A stretch of DNA of 23,151 bases, taken from positions 1-23,151 of IMG/VR virus record IMGVR_UViG_3300046318_000397; one strand, written 5' to 3'. The first letter of the stretch is position 1, and each line of letters opens with the position of its first letter. Below are positions 15,501-20,811 of this stretch, one piece after another. The notes beneath the pieces were generated by a model. That model saw only the letters and a list, made by a program, of their open reading frames with translations. It searched no databases and was not told the origin of the DNA. Position numbers and translations under genes: made by a program. This stretch comes from a virus.

Positions 15501-15610
15501 GAGTCGCTGTCAATCGTTAGCGTACCGGCATTGACAGAATAGGTGTCAAGACCCGTCTTCGGGGTTAGCGAGGACATTTTGACGTTGGTGGTAATGGTAA
15601 AAGCAGTCAT
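12530..15610 (-). CDS. Very large beta-rich virion appendage protein
   Basis: This 1026-residue protein is the largest complete gene here. It is rich in Thr, Ser, Gly, Ala and Asn with long alternating beta stretches. Residues about 1-200 form repeated small beta units (GPMGNVTVSATLGGAFNINA). The centre (about 250-640, for example DRLYVGLSNYATTPFASNWL and VIYNTCDDIVVDEIWSF) has the turn-rich look of a parallel beta-helix. A module near residues 815-845 (PTYTLRVRKAGYDPIDLPY) is Ig/carboxypeptidase-like. The C-terminus (LTSADVAAAVWAYTLSTGNP) is a recurrent phage virion linker. It starts eight bases after the zinc-ribbon gene. It is probably a fibre or spike; whether it sits on the capsid or tail is unknown. 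Confidence 0.72.
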   Translation of the reverse strand: MTAFTITTNVKMSSLTPKTGLDTYSVNAGTLTIDSDSRFGPNCTTTTGPMGNVTVSATLGGAFNINASGVRLIPFNSASGSVPASGLTLTQGAATCELLCVMSGRTGGTVTAAGAAMPASGWFKVRTVVGSFAAGAFTGGVVASATGPDETGWIVVVGAQDRTFSIPRLGSMDVNGRWFNVGTTSGVRGQTIQLPHFTQDTVTAYPGVEIETAPGSGVYHWWPNAANKFVSTEISTDSRSQFVGITDVAVVTIGMGRNSIAAGDLPVAGCNIRVPNIILQNCALTNTNLTVQPWGTMGTRYEAGLSNAGRLTHSISTGAWYWNLVQPYSLYLRDLHACDQVVIQEVATRIDSDRLYVGLSNYATTPFASNWLVMQQCYGGGDMGSISGLRAEATVTSGYALSLTNLYGTFSFTKIRTGQTGVAAAISGSVIYNTCDDIVVDEIWSFTKRQLISACNRVKIKKVYYADSCTGTTPATVATHTIECMSQGADVEVTDVQNWPGVANCHPYSGIFFANTMKRASLRYCGTPAAPFNGGTVNLMGYIASDGGNTEDIKIQRNWTTGLRLGTCSGTNTSLRWRAENNYMVDASKTVGPQQLNATHRGNRNNGGSIPTSYIAVYGTCMWDSFTGDTTARAALAFAEKSAYYPDLYQVTAGTPLFSAQGAVVMRTAGDQVVWTWPWRILGWTGLTTMASQGTNTANHTYEYDLDKAGAGFSGTWKTLNNTNLAAETGISPTVGFTPKIRITCSITGSTNRLDAVSFNGTTTLALQNAALYPMDYATLNLQGVTLGASVAVFASAVPAPGELPIATSSGSSSTFSIGYPYDPLVPTYTLRVRKAGYDPIDLPYTNAISVTIPVALQENKDGFGVAIYGRGQGATDAFVTPDGPALRIDIGNELCAAEDVYDVVAAWQATTTGMRYPEALRFDGRDMLLVGSWRLRRALAAYTSAGIDAAVVVDGMTTASPDDEVNGSVDIRAKAVRTYSTSGGNLTSADVAAAVWAYTLSTGNPAESELLAAKTAASNAFAVSA

Positions 15611-15617
15611 TGGTACC

Positions 15618-15797
15618 CTATAACTTAGGCCACTTGTCTGTGGGACACTTTGCGAGTATCAGCACAACTTTTCCTCCAAGTGGGCACTTGCACTTGGAGC
15701 AAACGTCCATTCCGAGATGCACCACCTTAAACTCGCAGTTATTGCAAGTTTCACGCCTTGCGGCCTGTTGTGCTGGTGATGCAATCACGATGGACAT
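15618..15797 (-). CDS. Small zinc-ribbon protein (59 residues)
   Basis: The minus strand from ATG at 15797 to TAG at 15618 encodes MSIVIASPAQQAARRETCNN, then CEFKVVHLGMDVCSKCKCPL, then GGKVVLILAKCPTDKWPKL. The pattern CNNC...CSKCKC...KCP.DKWP matches short cysteine-rich phage proteins (DUF6171-like as I recall them) found among structural genes, and implies one zinc site. An in-frame TGA 9 bases upstream limits the start. It ends 8 bases before the large appendage gene and follows the hairpin at 15803-15828. Role is unknown; it may help folding or assembly of the fibre genes or be a small virion component. Confidence 0.8.
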   Translation of the reverse strand: MSIVIASPAQQAARRETCNNCEFKVVHLGMDVCSKCKCPLGGKVVLILAKCPTDKWPKL

Positions 15798-15802
15798 GGC
15801 TG

Positions 15803-15828
15803 ATCAGCAGGGCGAGAGCCCTGCTGAT
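15803..15828 (-). promoter_or_regulatory. Strong hairpin between coiled-coil and zinc-ribbon genes
   Basis: atcagcagggc (15803-15813) and gccctgctgat (15818-15828) form a perfect 11-bp stem with a 4-base loop. It lies between the stop of the coiled-coil gene and the zinc-ribbon start, which is five bases past the stem. No U-run follows on the minus strand, so simple intrinsic termination is unlikely; RNase protection of the upstream message or blocking of the downstream start is more likely. Confidence 0.75.
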
Positions 15829-15833
15829 TCAGA

Positions 15834-16715
15834 TTAGCCGTTGTTGCCGGAGCCGTTGCTCTGACCCAAAGCCAAGCCCATCTTTCCGCGTAACACGTTG
15901 CGGAAAGTCACGCCGTGGTCGGCGCAGTTCACGTTACCAATTTCGACCTTCGTGATGAAGGTGTTGTTGATTACGGCTTGTCCGGCAGCGTTAGCTGCAA
16001 CGACAGCTTCAAGTGCATCGACTTCTGCTTGGGCAGTTGCGGCGGCAGCGGCTGCGGTAGCTGCAGCTTGAGCAGCTGCAGCGGCGGCGGCTTGAGCTGC
16101 AGCGGCAGAGGCTTGAGCAGCAGTGATGCCAGCAGCGTCCACAGCCAGAGCTTCAACAGCAGCTTGCAGGGCTGCAATTTGTGCTGCCTGTGCTGCATCA
16201 ATCCCTGTAAGATTTGCAATTTCAGTGGAATGCGCTGCGATAGCTGCAGTCAGGGCTGCACAGTCACAGGCTTCGCCGGTACCTGCGCTCAGAATGGAAA
16301 CAATTGAAGCTTGCAAGCTGTCAATGGCAGTCTGCTGAGCGTCGATGGAGGCTTGCAGAGCTGCGTCGCCAGCTTCACGAGCAGTAACTTCAGCAGCCAG
16401 AGCGGCGGCCAAGGAGCCTACAGAAGTTTGCAGACCAGCTACCACAGGCACCAAAGCTTCCACGCTGTCAAGGCGGCTGTCCAGAGCGCCGAGTTGAGCC
16501 AGGATGGATTGGGCGGTCAGTTGGTCACCTTCGGTGTTGCCAGCCAAAGCTGCATTCAAAGCGGCAATCGAAGCCTGCAGAGCGTTGATGTCAACACCTT
16601 GCAGGTTAATCAGGTCGGCCAGTTTGTCGTTAATTGCTTCGCCTGTGGTGTCGGCAATGCTCGTGACCAGACAGTCAATAAGGATGTCTAAGGGTGCGTT
16701 GGAAGAGGTAGTCAT
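15834..16715 (-). CDS. Ala-rich coiled-coil fibre protein
   Basis: This is a 293-residue protein starting MTTSSNAPLDILIDCLVTSI, with AAGGAA upstream. Residues about 35-240 are almost continuous heptad-like sequence, for example DINALQASIAALNAALAGN and QIAALQAAVEALAVDAAG, with an extreme poly-Ala/Gln part near residues 195-235 (ASAAAAQAAAAAAAQAAATA). The last about 45 residues form a different, probably globular tip (FITKVEIGNVNCADHGVTF, GKMGLALGQSNGSGNN). This looks like a rod of parallel, perhaps trimeric, helices with a knob. It belongs to the appendage block. The repetitive GC-rich codons could favour length changes between relatives. Confidence 0.72.
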   Translation of the reverse strand: MTTSSNAPLDILIDCLVTSIADTTGEAINDKLADLINLQGVDINALQASIAALNAALAGNTEGDQLTAQSILAQLGALDSRLDSVEALVPVVAGLQTSVGSLAAALAAEVTAREAGDAALQASIDAQQTAIDSLQASIVSILSAGTGEACDCAALTAAIAAHSTEIANLTGIDAAQAAQIAALQAAVEALAVDAAGITAAQASAAAAQAAAAAAAQAAATAAAAAATAQAEVDALEAVVAANAAGQAVINNTFITKVEIGNVNCADHGVTFRNVLRGKMGLALGQSNGSGNNG

Positions 16716-16774
16716 GGAGATTCCTTGAGATGGGTAGGGAAATAGGTTACTGGCCGGGTGCCAGCGTGTGGATT

Positions 16775-16972
16775 TTACACGTTTACGTTATCACAGGTGC
16801 TGCCAGAAAGCAACAGCTCCAGACCTTTTAGCTGAAGCATCTGCAACTCTATCTCTTTTTGCTTAATCGCCATCTGCTGTTCGACAATACAGCGCACGAT
16901 AGCCCCAAGTTCTTCAGCTATCACGGAGGCCAAGCAACTGAACTTCTCATCCAAAATATTCTCTGGTGTCAT
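16775..16972 (-). CDS. Small helical protein, unknown role
   Basis: This is a 65-residue protein starting MTPENILDEKFSCLASVIAEE. It is predicted by eye to be one or two amphipathic helices (AIVRCIVEQQMAIKQKEIEL) with a polar C-terminus. Its ATG at 16972 overlaps the stop of the upstream gene by four bases (16969-16972), the main evidence that it is real. It has no recognisable family. The helix is long enough to pack on the neighbouring coiled coil, so a role in assembling the fibre is possible. Confidence 0.6.
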   Translation of the reverse strand: MTPENILDEKFSCLASVIAEELGAIVRCIVEQQMAIKQKEIELQMLQLKGLELLLSGSTCDNVNV

Positions 16973-17322
16973 AGTATTGTCTCAGTCACTGAAGATAAAA
17001 CGCCGCCAGCGTATGCAAAGGTTTTACGGGTGGTTACGCCGCCGCGCAGTTGGTCAATTTGCATCAACTGCCCGCCAGTGTAGCTCAGAACTTTCGTCGT
17101 GCCGTCTGCGTAGGTGATGCCTGTTAGCAGCCCCGTTGTGTACGTCATAACAGGGGATTTCAGTGGGTCATCGGTGTTGTTGATTTTGTGGGCAATCAAC
17201 CCTGTGTTGTCACTGATGTGCAGGTCAAACCCAACGCCACGCCGCACCGCATAAATGGTGTTAGGCGTCAGGGTCGCCGGCAGCGCGGCGACCTCCTTGC
17301 GGACGTATAGGTTGATTGCCAT
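16969..17322 (-). CDS. Small fibre-like protein with attachment motif and YD-like repeats
   Basis: This is a 117-residue protein starting MAINLYVRKEVAALPATLTP. Residues about 1-30 share the pattern LPxTLxxNxxYAV with the upstream 189-residue protein (ALPATLTPNTIYAV against ALPGTLEANAVYAV), then HISDNTGLIAHKIN. The second half has short beta repeats (YTTGLLTGITYADGTTKVL, SYTGGQLMQIDQL) like those in phage fibres and YD-repeat shafts. It lies three bases after the upstream gene and overlaps the next gene by four bases. A common N-terminal docking domain for two different tips is the simplest reading. Confidence 0.66.
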   Translation of the reverse strand: MAINLYVRKEVAALPATLTPNTIYAVRRGVGFDLHISDNTGLIAHKINNTDDPLKSPVMTYTTGLLTGITYADGTTKVLSYTGGQLMQIDQLRGGVTTRKTFAYAGGVLSSVTETIL

Positions 17323-17325
17323 AAA

Positions 17326-17895
17326 TTACCAAGCGGCGTTGGCCCAGTTCGCACCGACAGCCGCGCCGTTGTAAGTCATGGAGCCTCCGGCGTCCTCGCC
17401 AATCTTGGCCAACTGGGCTGAATTTGCATGGGTGTGGCGGCGGGCCACTGCGTCATCAATGTCAGCTACCGCACTTGTTGGGCGACCGGTAATGCTGGAC
17501 CACTGCAGAACGATGTCCATACTCTCGGACTCGGATGCCTTCACCCAAGAGGTGGTGCCCGGGTTGTAGAGGTAGGTCGCGCCGCCGGCAGTAACAGTAG
17601 TGTCTCCGGTGGCGTTGATGACGTAGACCCACTTGGCCGAGGTCAGGGGCAGCAAGGCATCGCGGGCTGTGATGTCAGCCACGATGGTCAACTGATTACC
17701 GCCGCTCATAGCAGACGCAATCATGCTGGCTACGTCAGCCTCGCCAAGTACGTGCCGTGCCGCAGAGCCTGCGGCGTTGACGATGAACATCTCCACTAGG
17801 TTGGGGTTGCCGGACACTGGCACGGCGTAGACCGCGTTAGCTTCCAGCGTCCCGGGCAGAGCCGTTACTTTGTAAAAATTGAGTGTTGTTGCCAT
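17326..17895 (-). CDS. Head-fibre-like appendage protein
   Basis: This is a 189-residue protein starting MATTLNFYKVTALPGTLEAN. The N-terminal ALPGTLEANAVYAV motif is shared with the 117-residue neighbour. The middle (VADITARDALLPLTSAKWVY, then GGATYLYNPGTTSWVK) is a common module in phage fibre proteins. The C-terminus has SSITGRPTSAVADIDDAVAR, RHTHANSAQLAKIGEDA and TYNGAAV, a motif I associate with proteins often annotated as head fibres in other phages. It is 9 bases downstream of the collagen-like gene. A surface fibre role is likely; head rather than tail location is inferred from its place among the head genes. Confidence 0.7.
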   Translation of the reverse strand: MATTLNFYKVTALPGTLEANAVYAVPVSGNPNLVEMFIVNAAGSAARHVLGEADVASMIASAMSGGNQLTIVADITARDALLPLTSAKWVYVINATGDTTVTAGGATYLYNPGTTSWVKASESESMDIVLQWSSITGRPTSAVADIDDAVARRHTHANSAQLAKIGEDAGGSMTYNGAAVGANWANAAW

Positions 17896-17904
17896 GATAT
17901 TCCC

Positions 17905-18126
17905 TTACCAGTCAGGTGTGTTGGCCCACATTGTATGGGCATAAAAGCCGCCATCAGTGCCTAAAACAAGCTGATTTCCTGCGTCGATACTAAGTGGCGT
18001 TGTGTTAGGTGGCCCCATTGGGCCTTGTGGTCCTTGCATGACAATCTCAACAAGTGTGGTCACAGGTGCTGAGATTTCGAGCACCTCTACCGCCGGTACG
18101 ATGATCTCTACGACTTCTGCTGTCAT
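17905..18126 (-). CDS. Collagen-like mini-protein
   Basis: This is a 73-residue protein starting MTAEVVEIIVPAVEVLEISA. The N-terminal half is hydrophobic with alternating beta pattern, followed by a short collagen-like G-x-y run (QGPQGPMGPP) and a C-terminal LVLGTDGGFYAHTMWANTPD tip typical of phage fibre proteins. The ATG at 18126 overlaps the stop of the upstream gene by four bases (18123-18126), so they are translated together. Collagen-like runs in phage proteins usually mark trimeric fibre shafts; this one is too short to be more than a linker. Confidence 0.68.
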   Translation of the reverse strand: MTAEVVEIIVPAVEVLEISAPVTTLVEIVMQGPQGPMGPPNTTPLSIDAGNQLVLGTDGGFYAHTMWANTPDW

Positions 18127-18458
18127 AGGGTGGCATCACGAACGATGTTGAGGGTGCTGGAGTCGTAAGTCTTTACCCTGCCCACGCCTCCGGGGCTGGC
18201 AGGGTAAGTCACCTGCAAGTCGAACCGGTGTGGGCCTATCGGTAGGCCCATCACGGAGGCAGGTGCGAGCAGGTCGATACGCCCTGCAAGCGGTGTCAGT
18301 GTGCAATAGGCGGACAGGTCTACTTCGAGACTGCCGTTGGGGTCTCGAATTTGAAAAGCAACTGTGGCCCCTGTCAAGTCGAGCGGCACCAGCGCAGCAT
18401 CTTTCAGGATGTAACTGCGCTCAAAGGTGTCGCCGCGAGTGTGTGAAACTATGCTCAT
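18123..18458 (-). CDS. Ig-like / BppU N-domain-like virion protein
   Basis: This is a 111-residue protein starting MSIVSHTRGDTFERSYILKD. The pattern GDTFERSY...PLDLTGATVAFQIRDPNG, followed by IDLLAPASVMGLPIGPHRFDLQVTY and a C-terminal VKTYDSSTLNIVRD, is that of small beta-sandwich virion proteins and the N-terminal domain of baseplate upper proteins. In such proteins it binds other virion components, so it may anchor the appendage to the virion. It is the first gene of the appendage block, 42 bases after the portal stop, with only a weak ribosome binding site. Confidence 0.7.
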   Translation of the reverse strand: MSIVSHTRGDTFERSYILKDAALVPLDLTGATVAFQIRDPNGSLEVDLSAYCTLTPLAGRIDLLAPASVMGLPIGPHRFDLQVTYPASPGGVGRVKTYDSSTLNIVRDATL

Positions 18459-18500
18459 TGTGCGATTCTATCGGTTTGCCTGAGTTTCGGGGTGCCAATT

Positions 18501-19958
18501 TTACGGCTTTTTGGCTGGACCCTTTGGCTGCTGAGGTGTTGTGGGGTCCATAGTAGAAGTCCCGCTGGCCGGATTTGCAATCGGTGCTTGTGCCTGCGTA
18601 CTGCGGAACATGGTGCCGCTCTTGGGTGTGTAACCTGCTGGAGGCAACTGGCCGGTGAGTTTTAGGGATGCTTCGTTATCGTCCAGTAGGCCTAGAGACA
18701 ACAGGTCAAGGATGCGTGACTGCTCCATACTCTTGAAGGCCTCAAGTTCCTTGGCTGGGCGCAGGTCAAGTTCCTCGTAAGCGAATTCGACGTAGCCGTC
18801 TACGCCCATGATACGGATGGCCACTGTCAAGGCTCGGCTGTAGACCTCGTTCAATTTCCGGCGCAGCATGTCCGCTGACTTGAGGTACAGCAAGGACTCT
18901 GTTGAGCTGGCATTGGCAGAGCTGCCGAAGCCAAGTGCCACTGGCAAGGTCTTCACGCCCGACGCTAACTTTGCGTTCAAGACCTTCTGTACTTGTTCTA
19001 GGATGTCGCCAGGGCTGTGGCCTCCGTCTAAGTAGGTGTATGACACCATATCGAATGACACTAAAGCGTCTTCTGGATTTAGACCGTTAACTACGCTCTG
19101 TACTGCAGAAATAACAGTGTTCTGGTATGTTGCCCATTTCTCGGGGTCTGCTAGAATCTCTGGCGGGGTGAGTCTCTTGAGCTTCTCGGAGTCTATGCTG
19201 GCAGACAATCGTGGCAAGATGGCCCGCTTTAACACCCTAGACATGTCTTGGTTAAAATCTATATCAGCGATAATCGCTTTAATGCTGGATTCTAACGGGC
19301 TAGTCGGGTGTAACTGGCTGGATGACTGATCTATGCTGGTATAAATTACAGTGGCGAGGTCCAGAGAGATTTCATCTCCACCTACTTTCTGGGCTAGTCT
19401 GAACGAATTATCTTCCTCGTAAAATACCAGGGTTGGGGGCGCAATCACGTTCAAGCTGGCTGGAATGCGGGCCTTGTCGAGGGCCACCTCAAGACAAGCC
19501 GCACCTTCTAGGAGTAAGTCTCTGGCCAAGGTTTCGCTGAGCGACTGGAGCCCTTGTTGAGGGCCGAATGAGCCGTCAGCTGCGCCGAGGTAGGTCAAGC
19601 GGCGTAGGAGTTCGTGCGCAAGCGCTGTGGCGTTTGCGTCTACTTTTCCGTCAAGGTCACGGCCTATCACGGTGAAACGTTCGGGAATGCCTGTGCGGAT
19701 TGCCAGGTAAATGGCTGCGGACAGCTCTGCGCTTTGAACTGAGGCTTCCCGCAAGACTTGGGACGTGGTTGAGCGGCTGCGTAAGTCTGTTAGTCGGTCG
19801 AGAGACTTCAGGTTACGCTCTGTGCGGGTCTTAGCGCTAGCACTAGGAGTTACGTTGGTGCGATACCCTCCGTAGGATACCGGTGCGTTCGGGGCCTTTG
19901 GGAGAGGCGGGGGCGTGAGGGTTGCGGCTTGGAAGAGATTTTTTAGGGATTCAAACAT
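18501..19958 (-). CDS. Portal protein
   Basis: This is a 485-residue protein starting MFESLKNLFQAATLTPPPLP. I chose the ATG at 19958 because GGAG lies at good spacing; an in-frame ATG at 20093 would give a basic, proline-rich leader inside the HNH gene. Portal proteins form the 12-fold ring through which DNA enters and leaves the head. Recognisable parts are SAAIYLAIRTGIPERFTVI, LARDLLLEGAACLEVALDK, IAPPTLVFYEEDNSFRLAQK, SPLESSIKAIIADIDFNQDM (a typical wing/stem segment) and LRRKLNEVYSRALTVAIRIM. The C-terminus (about 40 residues) is Pro/Thr/Lys-rich. Its first codons overlap the end of the HNH gene by 16 bases. Confidence 0.86.
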   Translation of the reverse strand: MFESLKNLFQAATLTPPPLPKAPNAPVSYGGYRTNVTPSASAKTRTERNLKSLDRLTDLRSRSTTSQVLREASVQSAELSAAIYLAIRTGIPERFTVIGRDLDGKVDANATALAHELLRRLTYLGAADGSFGPQQGLQSLSETLARDLLLEGAACLEVALDKARIPASLNVIAPPTLVFYEEDNSFRLAQKVGGDEISLDLATVIYTSIDQSSSQLHPTSPLESSIKAIIADIDFNQDMSRVLKRAILPRLSASIDSEKLKRLTPPEILADPEKWATYQNTVISAVQSVVNGLNPEDALVSFDMVSYTYLDGGHSPGDILEQVQKVLNAKLASGVKTLPVALGFGSSANASSTESLLYLKSADMLRRKLNEVYSRALTVAIRIMGVDGYVEFAYEELDLRPAKELEAFKSMEQSRILDLLSLGLLDDNEASLKLTGQLPPAGYTPKSGTMFRSTQAQAPIANPASGTSTMDPTTPQQPKGPAKKP

Positions 19959-20656
19959 GGGGGCTCCGGGGTTTGGGGCGATTCTAGCAGAGGTTCTTGA
20001 AAATCGGTGGATTCGAGGGCGCGTGGGATGGACCAGCCGTAACCGTGGATACGCTGGTGGACTCGTTTGTAATTGAGGCCCGTTAGCTCGCACGCCTCGG
20101 CAAGACTTACGTTGCGTCCTTGGTACGCGATTAGGCGGTTTCTGCGCGTGTTGCGGTTTTGTTCTGTTCGGGTCGCCCAGACACAGTTAGCAGGCGAGTA
20201 GCCTAAGTTGTTGTCCTCCCTCTCTAAACTAAGTTCCGGACTATAAGTTGGGTACATGTCTTCAACAAAATTCTCGACTGAGTGCCATCGCTCACAAACG
20301 GTTATGCCTCGACCACCCCAATCGGCAAACCTCTCGGATTTTTGGTCGTAGCAGCGCCGCATCATTTGGTAGTGTATATTGTATAGTGGATGCCCGTGCC
20401 ACCCATGCGTAGCGTTTGCCCGCCCGTTTGCGGCTGCAGCCTCTCGCCGGTAACACCCGCAGCTGATGCTATTGCCGTTGCGCAGGCTGCTCAACCTCAC
20501 CTGCCGCACCTCCCCGCAGTCGCAGCGGACCACCCACCTAGAACGCCCCTGCCCCGCCACCTCCTCCACAAGGGTCAGCCTGCCGTACCGGTCGCCCGGC
20601 AAGTTGGGGTCGCGCCCTGTAGGGGGAATACGGAATGGAAAATTAGCGTTAAACAT
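19943..20656 (-). CDS. HNH-type homing endonuclease-like protein between terminase and portal
   Basis: This is a 237-residue protein starting MFNANFPFRIPPTGRDPNLP. Residues about 20-70 hold a zinc-finger-like region GDRYGRLTLVEEV...VVRCDCGEV...SCGCYRRE (C45, C47, C66, C68). Residues about 90-125 hold PLYNIHYQMMRRCYD and WGGRGITVCERW. Residues about 142-170 hold SLEREDNNLGYSPANCVWAT and EQNRN, the common HNH-like phage motif. Residues about 175-213 resemble a DNA-binding repeat (SLAEACELTGLNYKRVHQRI). In this family the usual catalytic His appears as Arg (LERED), so nuclease activity is uncertain. Such genes move between phages. It has AAGG near the start, its own candidate promoter and leader hairpin. 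Confidence 0.85.
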   Translation of the reverse strand: MFNANFPFRIPPTGRDPNLPGDRYGRLTLVEEVAGQGRSRWVVRCDCGEVRQVRLSSLRNGNSISCGCYRREAAAANGRANATHGWHGHPLYNIHYQMMRRCYDQKSERFADWGGRGITVCERWHSVENFVEDMYPTYSPELSLEREDNNLGYSPANCVWATRTEQNRNTRRNRLIAYQGRNVSLAEACELTGLNYKRVHQRIHGYGWSIPRALESTDFQEPLLESPQTPEPPCLNP

Positions 20657-20670
20657 AGGTTGCCTTGAAA

Positions 20671-20732
20671 AAGTGCTGCCACCAATCAGGTGAAAGTTAG
20701 CAGCTGGGGTTGCTTCTGAGGGGGCAGCACTT
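20671..20732 (-). terminator. Leader hairpin / terminator-like structure before the HNH gene
   Basis: aagtgctgcc (20671-20680) and ggcagcactt (20723-20732) are perfect 10-base inverted repeats around a 42-base loop; two more A-T pairs form past one mismatch. On the minus strand the 3' arm is followed by TTTTC, then AAGGCAACCT and the ATG at 20656. It therefore resembles a terminator or attenuator placed just before the ribosome binding site, and lies between terminase and HNH gene. Confidence 0.68.
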
Positions 20733-20783
20733 ATTCAAGAAACCTACTCCCCAGTCCTTTAGGCCTTTCACAGCCATGCAGTA

Positions 20784-20811
20784 ATTCTAGCACACTACTT
20801 CCGCACCGCAA
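20784..20811 (-). promoter_or_regulatory. Candidate extended -10 promoter upstream of the HNH gene
   Basis: On the minus strand TTGCGG (20811-20806), a 16-base spacer and TGC TAGAAT (20792-20784) make an extended -10 promoter with five of six matches in the -10 hexamer. It overlaps the end of the terminase gene and would produce a leader of about 120 bases that holds the hairpin at 20671-20732. Confidence 0.38.

Noticed and set aside
16750-16764. Short hairpin ctggc/gccag between two appendage genes
   Set aside because: A 5-bp stem without a U-run is within chance expectation for a sequence of this base composition.
20697-20777. Possible 26-residue ORF on the minus strand after the terminase
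   Set aside because: It has no ribosome binding site, overlaps one arm of the leader hairpin and shows no recognisable pattern; it is more likely leader sequence than a gene.
19943-20794. Group I intron hypothesis for the HNH gene between terminase and portal
   Set aside because: The terminase and portal reading frames are both complete on either side and the flanks are too short for a self-splicing intron core, so a free-standing mobile gene fits better.
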